Under the pieces are notes generated by a model. The model saw only the letters and a list, made by a program, of their open reading frames with translations, made no database searches and had not been told where the DNA came from. Of a DNA stretch of 64,000 bases, positions 7,721-17,955 are shown in pieces. Each line of letters opens with the position of its first letter. Positions within the stretch are counted from its first letter, which is position 1. Where the stretch lies: assembly GCF_021228795.1 (NCBI RefSeq), contig NZ_CP089309.1, positions 3,224,001-3,288,000 on the forward strand, given 5' to 3'. The DNA comes from Thiocapsa bogorovii. Lineage in GTDB: Bacteria; Pseudomonadota; Gammaproteobacteria; Chromatiales; Chromatiaceae. Both the position numbers and the translations under genes were made by a program.

Positions 7721-10700
7721 TTGCACCCTCGCCGAGCCTTACCTCGGAGGCTCCGTGATCCGTCGCCTGTCGGGTCTTGCCCGCGATGCCCCACGGACCG
7801 TCTCCCGCGATGACCTCGCAGACATCCGACGCCCCGGCGGCCAGCTCCGCGATCAAGAAGCGCGCGCCGGCTTCGGGCGTGATGACCGGAATGCCCTGCC
7901 GAGCAAATCGCTCCTGGACCTTCGCATCCGCCATCCCGACCCCCGTCCAGGGCCCCCAATTGATCGCCAGGATACGGGTCTGCGGCCACTTCGCCCGCAT
8001 CATCCAAGCCAATCGATTGAGCGTCTCGTTGGCAGCGGCATAATCGCTCTGGCCGCGGTTTCCGAAACGCCCGGCGGTCGAGGCGAAGAGCACCAGGGTT
8101 CCCAGTCGCTCGGGGTCCAGGCGGGCCATCAGCGTATGTGCGGACTTGGCCTTGGTTTCGAAGACACGGGCGATGGAGTCCGGTGTCTTGTCTACGAGCA
8201 GTCGGTCTTCGATCACGCCTGCCCCGTGCAGCAGGAGATCGATACGCCCGAGCCGCGTCTGGAGCGCCTCGATCAGGGCGCCGAATGCACGCGAGTCGCG
8301 AACGTCGCAGGCGTGATACTCGACCTGAATCCCGGACGCGCGTAACCGTCGGAGCGTCGCGACGGCCTCTTGGTGCCGGACGACGGCGCCGACCTCGCGC
8401 TCGATGACGGCCGGAGGGCGCGATCGTCCGGCGGCGCGATCCGCATGGATGAGCCTCGTGCGGATCTCCGCCGGGGTTTCTTCTTCGCCGCCGTCGCTCG
8501 CCGAGGCATCTTCGAGCGCTTGTCGGCCGATCAAGACCACACGCATGCCCGGACGCGCCAGCGCGCAGACCAGCGACGCGGTGATGCCTCGGGCACCGCC
8601 CGTGGCTAGGATGACGGCATCCTGGGGAAGCTCGGCGCCGTCCGTGTCGGTGTGGGCGAGGGGTGCCGGACGCGGGGAATACGACCAGCGTTCACCTTGC
8701 AGGTAACCGACCTCAGTCGCACCGCCCGGAGAGAGGAGCTCGTTGACGAGTGTATCCGCGACGGCGAGGGGCGGCCGATCCCGCTCGAAGTCCAGGCAAC
8801 GGGTGTGAAGCGACGGCCATTCATGCTCGAGGCTTCGTAAGATCCCGAGCGGTGCGGCTGCGACAGGCGATCCCGCAAGCAGCCTTCCGTCTCGGCCGAA
8901 GCGTCCGCCCAGAGCGGACGCCGACAGAATCCATCGCGTTTCAGTGCGATCCGAGCGGGCGAAGTCGCTGCGAACCGCTTGGAGGAGCCGGAAGAGGTCC
9001 AGCACGCTGCGCCTGCAGGCATCGGCCCAATCGACGTGATCTCCCTGATCCAGCCCGGCGAGATGCACAATGCCCTGAACGGGGCCATAGGCCGAGCGCA
9101 GCGCGGCGAGCGTGTCATCGAGGTCGTCGCCGGCCTCGACCAGTCCGGCATAGGCGCCCCGCAGCTCGAGGAGGGCTGCGAGCTCCTCGGCAACGCCCAG
9201 TCGGTCGCGCGTGACGATGTAGAGTCCGCTCAGGCGCGCATCGCTCGACGTCGAGAGGGGCTGTTCTACAGGCGCCATGACATAGCGTGGACAGGCATCG
9301 ACGGTACTTCGCGGCGGTGCTGCAGAGGGCGCCTTCGACGGGGTGGTCGGCTGCGTCGTTTCTTTGGCCCGGGAGAGTCGAGAGACCCATTCCCCGAGAT
9401 GTCGAAGCCGGGTCAAGTCCTCCGAGAAGGCGTGGATGTCGACATCGGCGCGCCCCGCAATCTCTTCTCGGAGGCGGTCCGCCATCTCGATGCGTTTCAA
9501 CGAATCGATGCCCAGGTCGGCCTCGATATCCTGTGTCAGATCGAGCATGTCGGCCGGATACCCGGTGACCTCGGACGCGACACGCAGGATGGCCTCGGCC
9601 CAATCGATGGTGTTCCCTGTACTGACGTCGGCTCGGACGGGCCGATCGGCTACGCGGACGCCGGTTGTCTGCGCGCCGCCGGGCGGCATGCTTACGGGCG
9701 GCACGGATTCGGCGGATTCGAGCCACCCCCGCAAGGTGCGGATACGGGCTAGCCTATCGACGTCGAGGTTGCCCGTGCCGGCCCCCGGCAGCGCGCGCGC
9801 AAAGGATTCGAGGATCTCGAGCCGCTTGAGCGAGTCGATGCCCAGCTCGGCCTCCATGTCGTCGTCCAAGCTCAACATGTCCTCCGGGTAGCCGGTGACC
9901 CGGGAGACCGTCTCCATCAGGATCCGTGTCGGATCCAGCGACGGCGGTGCGCTCGGCGCAGGCGGCGCCGAGGTCGGCGCCGGGCGGGGCTCGACGGGCA
10001 CCGATTCGCGAGACGGCTCTGAAGCCGGTGTGACCGACGGTCGGGCGACCGCCCCGGGGATCGAAGCAGGTTGCGAGAGGCTCGCCGGGGCGGGCAGATC
10101 GCCGCCGACGAGTGCGCTGAAGATACGCTCCTGGCTGGCGATGAAGGCCTGCACCGTTTCGGCGTAAGCCTGATAAATGCCCGCAACCCCGGCGTCGTCA
10201 CCGACCGCCGGCAATGGCGAGCGGCTTGGCTGAAGGCGCGCGGATTCGGTTGCTTCACGCGCCCGTTCGGCCTGTTCGCGTGCGAGCGAATCGGTGTCGT
10301 AGAGGGGCTTGAGCGCACGCCATCGCGAGGTCTCTGAAGAGCCGTCGCCGTTCTCCGAGACCGGCCAGGCCATGTGCCCGTCGACCATCCAGGAGGTGGG
10401 TCGGACGGGTGGCGCCAAGGCGGCCCGGCACACCTCGTCGATGCCGCGAATCCGCTCGACCCGTCCGTCGAACAGGCGCGCGAGATCGATGGGCCGACCG
10501 GCGCGCCAGAGTGCGGCGAGCCCTTTGAGGAAACCGGGCATCCCCTGTTTGCCGGGGTCGAGCGCGACGATACGGACATCCTCCGGAAGGTCCATCGTCC
10601 CGAGTAGACCGGCCAATGTCTCCATCGGACCCACATCGACGAAGACGCGTGCCCCCGCGTCCATCATCCGCCGCACCATCGCGACGAACTCGACCGGCGC

Positions 10701-13700
10701 AGTCAGATGGCTGTTCAGATGGGCGGCGACGTTTGGGCCCTCCAAGCGCCGGCCGTCGATATTGGAGTAGGCCGCGATCCGGGCGGGACTTGGGGAGATG
10801 CGTGAAAGGTCATGGGCGAAGGCATCGCTCGCCTCTGCCATCAAGGGCGAATGGAAGGCCGTCGACACCCGCAGTCTCATGACGCGCCAGCCCTTGTCGG
10901 CCAATCCGGCGCAGGCGGCCTCGAGCTGCGGGGCAGGGCCGGAGATCACCACCTGCTTGTCGCTGTTGTGATTGGCGAGCACGATCCCCGGGTATCGGCG
11001 GAGCTCGCTCTCGACGGCCTCGCGCTCGGCAAAGACCGCAGCCATTCCACCGGGGCGGTTGACCGCCGCCATCAAGCCACCTCGCGCGGTCGCGAGGTCG
11101 ATGAAGTCGTCGAGTGACAGCACGCCTGCGGCATGCAGTGCGGTCAGCTCGCCGAAGCTGTGACCGGCGACCATGTCCGGGATCACGCCCAAATGCTGCA
11201 GATAGGCGACCGAGGCCGCCGAGACGGCGCCGATAGCGGGTTGTGCCACACGGGTGTCGATCAATCGCTCGTCGAGGCGAGCGCGGTCGGACGCATTGAA
11301 GACCGACGGCGGAAAGAGGTAGTCGTCCAACGCAAGCGGGAGCTTGCCCTCCAAGCGCGCGCGTACATGCGATAAGACCGCTCGGGCAGGCGGGGCATGA
11401 AGGGCCAGTGCCCGTCCCATACCGACGTACTGGGCGCCTTGGCCGGGGAACAGAAAGGCGACGGTGTCGACGCCGTCGGTCGAGCGTTGCTCCAAGCCCA
11501 GCTCGCTCGGCAGGCGGCGTGCGGGTTCGTCCAGCGCATCCATCAGGCCGGCGAGGGCGTCGGCGAGTCGCCCCAGGTCGGGGACCACGGCGGTTGCGAC
11601 CCAGCCCGTGCGCGGATCGCCTGCAGCCTGCGCGCAGGCTGCCGCCAGGGTGCGCAGAGGCGGCTTTGCGCCGCGGGCGAGCCAGTCCTGCAGATGGGTG
11701 AGCTGCGCCCTCAACCGCGCGCGATCAGGCCCGTGAAACACAAACAGCTCGGCGGGCCAGCGGTGGCCGCCGCACGGTGCGGGCGGGCCGCCGAGTGCGC
11801 GATATTCTTCCAAGACGACGTGACTGTTGGTGCCGCCGAAGCCGAAGGCGCTGACGGCGGCGCGATGCGGATGGGACTGTCGATCGAGCCAGGGACGGGG
11901 TGCGTCCAGCAATCGCAGGGGCGACCCCGAGCGCGCCAACGCCGGAATCGGGTCGGTGACGCCGTAATGCGGGGGTAGAACCCCATGGTAAAGGGCCAAG
12001 GTCGTCTTGGCCAAACCCAACAAGCCGGCCGCTGTCTTGGCGTGGCCGAGGATCGATTTGAGCGACCCGAGGGTGCAGCTTTCGGCTCCCACGCCGCCCG
12101 TATCCAGCAGCCCGCTGTAGGCTTCGATCTCGGATTGGTCGCCGACCCGAGTCCCCGTGCCGTGAGCCTCGTACAACTCGATGCTCGACAGCGGGATCGC
12201 CGCTTTGAGGTAGGCACGGCGCATCGCCCGCAGTTGGCCTTCCGTGCGAGGCGCCGTCATTCCCATCGCGCGCCCGTCGCTCGAGGCGCCGACCGCCTTG
12301 ACCACGGCGTAGATCCGGTCCCCGTCGCGCTCTGCGTCCGCAAGACGCTTGAGCACCATCACGATTGCGGCTTCGCTCGGCACGAAGCCGTTGGCGGACG
12401 CGTCGAATGCGTGCTCGGTACCCGTGGGAGAGAGTGCGCCGGTGCGCGTAAATCCCGTGTATGACCCCGGACTTTGGCCGACGTCCACGGCGCCCACAAG
12501 GGCGAGATTGGTACGACCGGACTCCAGCGATTGAACGGCGATGTCCAAGGCTGTCAGCCCCGATGCGCAGGCGGCATCGACCGTTAGATTCGGGCCGCCG
12601 CAATCGAAGCGGTTCGCGACCCGACCCGCGACGACACTGGTGAGGCCGCCTGCAAAGGTCTCGTCCGCCAGCTCGGGCGTGCGCGCCTTGATCTCGGCGG
12701 CATGCGGGCCGGCAACGACGGGCGCCATGGCGCGGGCACGAATGGCGTCCCCGGTGAACCCGGCGGCATCCGCGGCGCCGAAGATCACGGCGGTTTCCTC
12801 CCGATCGAAATCGCCGTCGGGGTATCCGGCATCCAGGAGGGCACGTCGCGTCATCTCCAGCATGAGGAGTTGGGCGGGGATGATGTTGCCGACCGATTTC
12901 GGCGGGATGCCGAACAGCAGTGGATCGAACAGGACGGGGTCGAAGAAGCCGCCCCAGCGGCATACGCTCGCATCAGGGTCACGGCCCTCGGGGTCGTGGT
13001 AGAGCCGCCAGTCCCAGCGCCCTGCCGGAATCTCGCGGGTCCGCGGTTGTGCGGCGAGAATGACGTCCCAAAGCGCTTCGACGTCGGCCGCGCCCGGCGC
13101 GAGCATCCCGATGCCGATGATGGCGATATCGCTCGGCTTCGCCTCCCGAGCGGAATCCGCACCGCGCAGCGCCGTCGCCTCGGCCGCGCTGGCCTCGAGC
13201 CATCGTGCCGCATCCTCGGTGACGCTGCGATGAAGGCGGGTGATGTCGGTCAGCTCGTCCTTCACGACGGCACAGTCCCCGATCATGAACATGCCGTCTC
13301 GCTGCTGTTGCTCCGAAGGGGCTTCGATCAGCCGCTCCCCTTCCCGAGCAATCCCCTTTGTCGCAATGCGCAGCCGTCCGAGCAGGAGTGCATCGAGTTG
13401 CTCGCGGGTCTCGTCGATCGAGCGCTGAGCCTGCAGAAGCGTCCGGCGATTGGCCAAGAAGAGGTCGACGAAGGGCGTGTCGATGCAGCGATTGGCGTGC
13501 CCAGGCGCGCTTTCGATCGTGACGGTGCGGCGGCACGCCAAGGCGGCATGCTGGAAACCCGCAACCACGGCACCGCGATCCACGGCCTCCCGGGTGTAGA
13601 GATAGGCGGTTCCCATGAGCATCCCCCAGGCTGCTCCGCGCGCGACCAGCGGAGCGGCGACGGTGGCCGCCATGGCTGCGCTGGCCGCGTCGTGGATTCC

Positions 13701-15209
13701 GCCCGCGAACAGGACCTCAAGGTCCTTGATGTCCGCCCCCTTGGACGCGAGGATACGCTCGACCGCCATCTCCCACAGCGGCAGGGATCCGATCGGCCCG
13801 ACATGTCCTCCGCACTCGCGGCCTTCGAAGATCAGGCGACGCACGCCCTCGCCGAGAAAACGCTCGAGAAGCGCCGGTGTCGGTACATGGACGAAGGTCT
13901 TGAGTCCGATAGCCTCCAGCGCCTTGGCTTGATCCGGGCGGCCGCCCGCAAGGACGACGTAGCTCGGCGCGATCCGTCGCAGGCATTCGATCTGGGCCTC
14001 CAGGAGGCTCGGCTCGATGAAACCGAGCAGGCCCACGCCCCAGGCCCTGCCGGCGAGCCGCTCGCGGCAGCGTCCGAGGAGCGCGGAGATCTCGCTCGGG
14101 CGCATGACACCCAGCGCGAGTGTCGGCAGAGCGCCGCCGCCGGCAACCGCGTCGGCGAATTCGGCGGTATCGCTGACGCGGGTCATCGGGCCTTGGACGA
14201 CCGGGTCGGCCACGCCGAGGCGCCCCGCCATGGTGCTGCCGCGGCGTGTTGCTCCCTGGGTCGCCGCAGTCTCGATCATCCGCGGGATCGCGTTTTCGAT
14301 GGCCCGCAGCAGCCGCCCGAGGGTGCGATACTCGCGTGCGAACCGCTCCGCGAAGCCGAGCCCCTGTCCGACCGGCCACAATGCGGTTTCGGGCGATCCG
14401 AATCCGAGCCGCTCCCCGATCGATCGACGCCATTCGGCGCGTGCCTGCTCCGGTCCGATGTCCTGGCCCTCCAACGCGATCGCCAGATCGCGTGCCGGCT
14501 TCGTTTGCCGAAAACGCGACTGCTGCAAGACGCGGCAGGGGGCCTTCAGAGAGGAGCCGAGGAGCAGGCTGGCTTCCACGCTCTGGGTTTCGAGCCAACC
14601 GCGATGCTCGGGGCCGAGCGGCGATTCGCGCAGGAGCAGGAGCTGGTCGTCCAAGACGACGCCGGCCGCACCGGCAGCCCGGCAGGCGGCCATGCCGCCG
14701 ATGCCGAGACCGCCGTAAACGATCACTGGCCCGATCCCGACCGCGAGAGCCGCCTGAAGGAGGACCGGTGCGCCGGTTTCGCCGCACCAGCCGGCGCTCT
14801 CCTGGCCGCGCACGATGAGGCCCTCCGGGCGCAGATCGGAGGCTCGAACGGCGTCCAGGATCGCCACCGACGGGATCTCGATCCAGACCGCTCCGCCGCT
14901 TTTGCAGGCCACGCGGGCGGCATCGATCAAACGGTCCGCGCAGACAAGATCGGCGTCGGCGATCAGAAGCGGTCGTCCCTGCACACTGGCCTCTCGGACG
15001 ACGCTCTCGACCTGCTCCGGGCGCAGGCGTAGACCCGCCGACGGCGGTGCATCCGCGACGGCACGCGTGAAGGCGGCGTGGCCGCAACGGGTGAGGTCGA
15101 GGACGCCGAGGTGCCCCGCACGGGCCGCCGCCGGCAGGATGGAGCCGCCGGGAAGCTCGGCGGGATTCAGGCACAGGCAGACGAACGCCTGCTCGATCGG
15201 ATGCTTCAT
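7713..15209 (-). CDS. PfaA/HglE-like iterative synthase: ER-like, ER-like, KS, AT, ACP, ACP, KR
   Basis: A 2498-residue synthase. Residues 1-330 and 335-600 are two successive nitronate-monooxygenase/FabK-like barrels; the second keeps EGRECGGHVG and VLFAGGIHDA, while the first is degenerate (RGQESAGWCGE). A ketosynthase follows (about 693-1130) with Cys881 in DAACASG, then HGTGT and GHAKTAAG, a signature of the PUFA/enediyne/heterocyst-glycolipid group. An acyltransferase (about 1245-1560) has GHSFGE and TAFHS, the malonyl type. Two carrier domains each carry GIDSLKR (serines near 1791 and 1901). A ketoreductase fills about 2200-2470 (ATGGARGITASL, SDYAAANETLN). There is no DH; that activity is likely supplied by the product of 20205-24218. 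ATG 15209 with GGAG five bases upstream is preferred over 15242. Confidence 0.88.
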   Translation of the reverse strand: MKHPIEQAFVCLCLNPAELPGGSILPAAARAGHLGVLDLTRCGHAAFTRAVADAPPSAGLRLRPEQVESVVREASVQGRPLLIADADLVCADRLIDAARVACKSGGAVWIEIPSVAILDAVRASDLRPEGLIVRGQESAGWCGETGAPVLLQAALAVGIGPVIVYGGLGIGGMAACRAAGAAGVVLDDQLLLLRESPLGPEHRGWLETQSVEASLLLGSSLKAPCRVLQQSRFRQTKPARDLAIALEGQDIGPEQARAEWRRSIGERLGFGSPETALWPVGQGLGFAERFAREYRTLGRLLRAIENAIPRMIETAATQGATRRGSTMAGRLGVADPVVQGPMTRVSDTAEFADAVAGGGALPTLALGVMRPSEISALLGRCRERLAGRAWGVGLLGFIEPSLLEAQIECLRRIAPSYVVLAGGRPDQAKALEAIGLKTFVHVPTPALLERFLGEGVRRLIFEGRECGGHVGPIGSLPLWEMAVERILASKGADIKDLEVLFAGGIHDAASAAMAATVAAPLVARGAAWGMLMGTAYLYTREAVDRGAVVAGFQHAALACRRTVTIESAPGHANRCIDTPFVDLFLANRRTLLQAQRSIDETREQLDALLLGRLRIATKGIAREGERLIEAPSEQQQRDGMFMIGDCAVVKDELTDITRLHRSVTEDAARWLEASAAEATALRGADSAREAKPSDIAIIGIGMLAPGAADVEALWDVILAAQPRTREIPAGRWDWRLYHDPEGRDPDASVCRWGGFFDPVLFDPLLFGIPPKSVGNIIPAQLLMLEMTRRALLDAGYPDGDFDREETAVIFGAADAAGFTGDAIRARAMAPVVAGPHAAEIKARTPELADETFAGGLTSVVAGRVANRFDCGGPNLTVDAACASGLTALDIAVQSLESGRTNLALVGAVDVGQSPGSYTGFTRTGALSPTGTEHAFDASANGFVPSEAAIVMVLKRLADAERDGDRIYAVVKAVGASSDGRAMGMTAPRTEGQLRAMRRAYLKAAIPLSSIELYEAHGTGTRVGDQSEIEAYSGLLDTGGVGAESCTLGSLKSILGHAKTAAGLLGLAKTTLALYHGVLPPHYGVTDPIPALARSGSPLRLLDAPRPWLDRQSHPHRAAVSAFGFGGTNSHVVLEEYRALGGPPAPCGGHRWPAELFVFHGPDRARLRAQLTHLQDWLARGAKPPLRTLAAACAQAAGDPRTGWVATAVVPDLGRLADALAGLMDALDEPARRLPSELGLEQRSTDGVDTVAFLFPGQGAQYVGMGRALALHAPPARAVLSHVRARLEGKLPLALDDYLFPPSVFNASDRARLDERLIDTRVAQPAIGAVSAASVAYLQHLGVIPDMVAGHSFGELTALHAAGVLSLDDFIDLATARGGLMAAVNRPGGMAAVFAEREAVESELRRYPGIVLANHNSDKQVVISGPAPQLEAACAGLADKGWRVMRLRVSTAFHSPLMAEASDAFAHDLSRISPSPARIAAYSNIDGRRLEGPNVAAHLNSHLTAPVEFVAMVRRMMDAGARVFVDVGPMETLAGLLGTMDLPEDVRIVALDPGKQGMPGFLKGLAALWRAGRPIDLARLFDGRVERIRGIDEVCRAALAPPVRPTSWMVDGHMAWPVSENGDGSSETSRWRALKPLYDTDSLAREQAERAREATESARLQPSRSPLPAVGDDAGVAGIYQAYAETVQAFIASQERIFSALVGGDLPAPASLSQPASIPGAVARPSVTPASEPSRESVPVEPRPAPTSAPPAPSAPPSLDPTRILMETVSRVTGYPEDMLSLDDDMEAELGIDSLKRLEILESFARALPGAGTGNLDVDRLARIRTLRGWLESAESVPPVSMPPGGAQTTGVRVADRPVRADVSTGNTIDWAEAILRVASEVTGYPADMLDLTQDIEADLGIDSLKRIEMADRLREEIAGRADVDIHAFSEDLTRLRHLGEWVSRLSRAKETTQPTTPSKAPSAAPPRSTVDACPRYVMAPVEQPLSTSSDARLSGLYIVTRDRLGVAEELAALLELRGAYAGLVEAGDDLDDTLAALRSAYGPVQGIVHLAGLDQGDHVDWADACRRSVLDLFRLLQAVRSDFARSDRTETRWILSASALGGRFGRDGRLLAGSPVAAAPLGILRSLEHEWPSLHTRCLDFERDRPPLAVADTLVNELLSPGGATEVGYLQGERWSYSPRPAPLAHTDTDGAELPQDAVILATGGARGITASLVCALARPGMRVVLIGRQALEDASASDGGEEETPAEIRTRLIHADRAAGRSRPPAVIEREVGAVVRHQEAVATLRRLRASGIQVEYHACDVRDSRAFGALIEALQTRLGRIDLLLHGAGVIEDRLLVDKTPDSIARVFETKAKSAHTLMARLDPERLGTLVLFASTAGRFGNRGQSDYAAANETLNRLAWMMRAKWPQTRILAINWGPWTGVGMADAKVQERFARQGIPVITPEAGARFLIAELAAGASDVCEVIAGDGPWGIAGKTRQATDHGASEVRLGEGANV

Positions 15210-15278
15210 GACGTCTCCAACGGAGGGGTTGCGCGCGGTCATCCGAACACGCAGCGAAACGGGTCGGGCACGGGCGTC

Positions 15279-15569
15279 TTAGAGCCCCTTGTAGTCGGCA
15301 AGGCCTTCCAGGAAGACATCCGCATCGACGATCGGGATGACCTCGACATGACTAGCCTTGAAGTAGGGGTTCATCCGCACCTTGAGCAGCAGATCGCGTG
15401 AGTTGTCCGCGCTCGTCACAAAGGCCCCGCCGCCGGCGACGAAAGCATAGGCGGCCTCCACGTCGCCGCTGCTCAGCGCGGCTCGAACCTCGCCGGCGTA
15501 TTGGCGGACCTGCTCGGATTCGATCTGATAGGGTTGCCCATTGGGGCGCATGATGACGAGGAACTTCAT
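15279..15569 (-). CDS. YCII/muconolactone-isomerase-like dimeric-barrel protein
   Basis: A 96-residue protein starting MKFLVIMRPNGQPYQ and ending in PYFKASHVEVIPIVDADVF, the layout of the small ferredoxin-like alpha/beta barrels of the YCII and muconolactone isomerase group. Its ATG (15567-15569) overlaps the TGA of the aminotransferase (15566-15568), so translation is coupled. It lies 69 bp before the large synthase gene. Members of this fold act as isomerases, cyclases or accessory proteins in polyketide pathways; which applies here cannot be told. Confidence 0.6.
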   Translation of the reverse strand: MKFLVIMRPNGQPYQIESEQVRQYAGEVRAALSSGDVEAAYAFVAGGGAFVTSADNSRDLLLKVRMNPYFKASHVEVIPIVDADVFLEGLADYKGL

Positions 15570-16762
15570 GGGGGAGTCTCTCCGGTTGAAACGGGGGAGG
15601 TCGTGCGTGTGTCGTCGCCCGCGAGCACAGCGGTCAGGCATTCGCGAAGACGTTCCAGTGCGTCGGCCGGGGGTTGTACCCGGGCCGGAAGGGTGAGGAG
15701 GCGCGGGGCGATCCGTGCCGCGACGGGACAGTGACGGCGTCTGATACCTGCGCGGTGGTCCTCCCAGTCAAACAAGCTTTGATGCTGGAGGGTCGGCCAG
15801 TAGTGGTTCGGCTCGATCGCCACGCCGGCTCGGCGCAGACGCTCGGCGATGGCCGCGACCTCCTCGGGTGTGGCTGCGAGGCCCTCCGGGACGCCGAGGA
15901 CGATGCGCCAATAGACGCGTTCGGCATCGCAGCAGGGTTGCAGAGGGACCAGACCGAGATCGCCTGCGATCGCCTCGACGCCACGCGCGTACGCACGCTG
16001 CAGCGCCTGCTTCTCCGGGTAGCGCTTGAGCTGACCGAGCGCCAGCACCAAGGCGACCGGATGGGGTCGCAGCTTCAAGCCGACCGCCGATCCGGCCCAG
16101 TCGAGGGTCTTCAGGTCGCCCGGGACGCGGTTGACGTGGCCGTAGACCAGCATCCGCTCGTGCAGCTCCGGGTCACGGGTCACGGCGCATCCGAGCTCCC
16201 CGCCTGAGACGAGTTTTCCCCGCCCGAGCGAGAAGCAGGCGATGTCGGCATGGGCCGCCAGGGGCTCGCCGCGATAGAGCGCGCCGTGGGCGTGCGAGGC
16301 ATCCGCGACCAGCGGGATCCCAGGTGCTGCGGCGCGCAATGCGGTGTAGTCGGCGGGAACCCCCCAAGGGTTGTGGACCAGTATCGCGGCTGTCCGCTCG
16401 GAGACGGCTCGGGCCAGATCCTGCGGATCCAGCGTCAGGCCGAGCGGTTCCGCATCGACCGGCACCATCACGGCGCCGAGTGATCGCACGGCGGCCGCCA
16501 TGCCGTGGAAGCCGTAATCGCAGACCGCGACCTCATGGCCCGAGCGCACGCCTACCGCCCAGAGCGCGGCATGGATCGCCGCGGTTCCGTTGTTCGTCGC
16601 CACCGCGTGCCGTCCACCGGCGAAGGCGGCGAACTGTTTCTCGAAACGGGCCAGATGTCCGCCGCTGACGATCGAGATCTCGCCGCGTCGAAGCAGGCGA
16701 GCGACCGCCTCGATGTCGCTCTCGTGGACATCTTGCCAGTTCTCCGAGGGCTCGATCGTCAT
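15566..16762 (-). CDS. DegT/DnrJ/EryC1/StrS-family PLP aminotransferase
   Basis: A 398-residue protein of the sugar aminotransferase family. Visible landmarks are VATNNGTAAIHAAL (cofactor phosphate site), VADASHAHGA (the Asp contacting the pyridinium nitrogen) and FSLGRGKLVSGGELG, whose Lys should form the PLP Schiff base. These enzymes convert keto-sugars to amino-sugars, usually after an oxidoreductase acts; here a Gfo/Idh/MocA dehydrogenase lies directly upstream, 4 bp away. ATG 16762 is chosen because it follows that stop at once. The pair probably makes an amino group on a sugar or head group of the product. The ATGA overlap with the next gene indicates coupling. Confidence 0.85.
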   Translation of the reverse strand: MTIEPSENWQDVHESDIEAVARLLRRGEISIVSGGHLARFEKQFAAFAGGRHAVATNNGTAAIHAALWAVGVRSGHEVAVCDYGFHGMAAAVRSLGAVMVPVDAEPLGLTLDPQDLARAVSERTAAILVHNPWGVPADYTALRAAAPGIPLVADASHAHGALYRGEPLAAHADIACFSLGRGKLVSGGELGCAVTRDPELHERMLVYGHVNRVPGDLKTLDWAGSAVGLKLRPHPVALVLALGQLKRYPEKQALQRAYARGVEAIAGDLGLVPLQPCCDAERVYWRIVLGVPEGLAATPEEVAAIAERLRRAGVAIEPNHYWPTLQHQSLFDWEDHRAGIRRRHCPVAARIAPRLLTLPARVQPPADALERLRECLTAVLAGDDTRTTSPVSTGETPP

Positions 16763-16766
16763 GAGG

Positions 16767-17852
16767 TCAGGCCCGCGCATAGAGCGGCGATGTCGCGGTC
16801 GACCCAAGCTCGCCTCGGGCGGACGCATAGATCGCTTGGATCACCCGTACCGCCTCGGCGGCCTGCTCCAGGGTCGCGGCGCGCGGATCCGGCGTGCCCT
16901 CCACCGCGCCCGTCAGGGCCCGGAATTGGTCCCGGTGCGACACCCCGTAATACGACACGCCCAACGGGATCTCGTTGGTCTTCTGCGCCTCGGCGAACGC
17001 GGAGCGCCAGTGTTTGAGCGCCTTCTTGGATGTCAGCTCCAAACGGTGAAGACGCGCGGGGGTCGACAGATCGAAGGCCACGATGCCGCGATCGCCCATC
17101 AGTTCGATGACGTTGCTCCAGGCGGATCCGGCGGCACCGGTAATGGCCACCGTGCCGAGTGCACCGTTTTCGAGTTGCAGTGCGGCGACAAGACTGTCCT
17201 CGGTCTCCATCACCTCGCGATTCCCCAGCGTGTCCATCATCGCCTCGACATGAATGACCGGGCCGGCCAACCACATCAACATGTCGATGAAATGGTAGCC
17301 CTGGTTCATGAGAACCGAGCCGCCCTCGCGCGCCCAGGTTCCGCGCCAGTCGCTCGCGCCGTAGTAGGCGGGGTCACGCACGCATTCCAACGAGACCCGG
17401 ACCATGCGCAGTGCACCGAGATGTCCTTCGGCGATGAGCTCTCGCACCAGGGTTACGAGCGGGTCGAAACGGTGCTGCGTGATCGGAAAGACCAATCGGT
17501 CAGCCGAACGCGCCGCCGCGGCGAGCGCGAGCACGCCAGACGGGTCGAGCGTGGGCGGCTTCTCCAGGAGGACATGTTTGCCGGCGCTCAACGCCTGCAA
17601 CGCCAGATCCGGGTGCGTATCGTGCGGCGTGCAGATCGAGACCGAGCGCACCGCGGCATCCGCCATCACCTGGTCCAATTCGGCGGGCGCCAGACCCCAG
17701 CGAGCCGCGAACGCGCCGGCGATCTCGGGATCCATGTCCACGGCGTAGGCCAATCGCAGGGGTGCCGCATATCCGGCCGCGTCTACATGGGTCGGCGCGA
17801 CGCGCCCGCAGCCGATCAGGGCGTGTAGCCACTCGTTGGATGGGTTCAACAT
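16767..17852 (-). CDS. Gfo/Idh/MocA-family oxidoreductase
   Basis: A 361-residue NAD(P)-dependent sugar dehydrogenase family protein. The N terminus has a shortened glycine motif (LIGCGRVAPTHVDA), then VSICTPHDTHPDLALQAL and HVLLEKPPTLD, whose EKP is the family hallmark; a conserved GGSVLMNQGYHFIDM follows with the likely catalytic His. The family oxidises or reduces sugar hydroxyls using nicotinamide cofactors. ATG 17852 fits the start of the Rossmann fold; the frame is open to 17984 but that extension is low-complexity. It sits between a deacetylase and an aminotransferase, which suggests a sugar-tailoring set. Confidence 0.85.
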   Translation of the reverse strand: MLNPSNEWLHALIGCGRVAPTHVDAAGYAAPLRLAYAVDMDPEIAGAFAARWGLAPAELDQVMADAAVRSVSICTPHDTHPDLALQALSAGKHVLLEKPPTLDPSGVLALAAAARSADRLVFPITQHRFDPLVTLVRELIAEGHLGALRMVRVSLECVRDPAYYGASDWRGTWAREGGSVLMNQGYHFIDMLMWLAGPVIHVEAMMDTLGNREVMETEDSLVAALQLENGALGTVAITGAAGSAWSNVIELMGDRGIVAFDLSTPARLHRLELTSKKALKHWRSAFAEAQKTNEIPLGVSYYGVSHRDQFRALTGAVEGTPDPRAATLEQAAEAVRVIQAIYASARGELGSTATSPLYARA

Positions 17853-17955
17853 GCGTGATTCGATCTCGTTGATCTCACAAATTGCGCCGGCGCCGGATGC
17901 GTTGGTCGCGGGCTCGGCAAGGTTGGTCGAGCAGGCCGTAGGGCTCTCGGGGCCT

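Noticed and set aside
12702-15032. A 776-codon open frame on the + strand
   Set aside because: It lies wholly antisense to the 2498-residue synthase, whose domains are unmistakable. High GC content produces such long antisense frames; no protein motif is seen in it.
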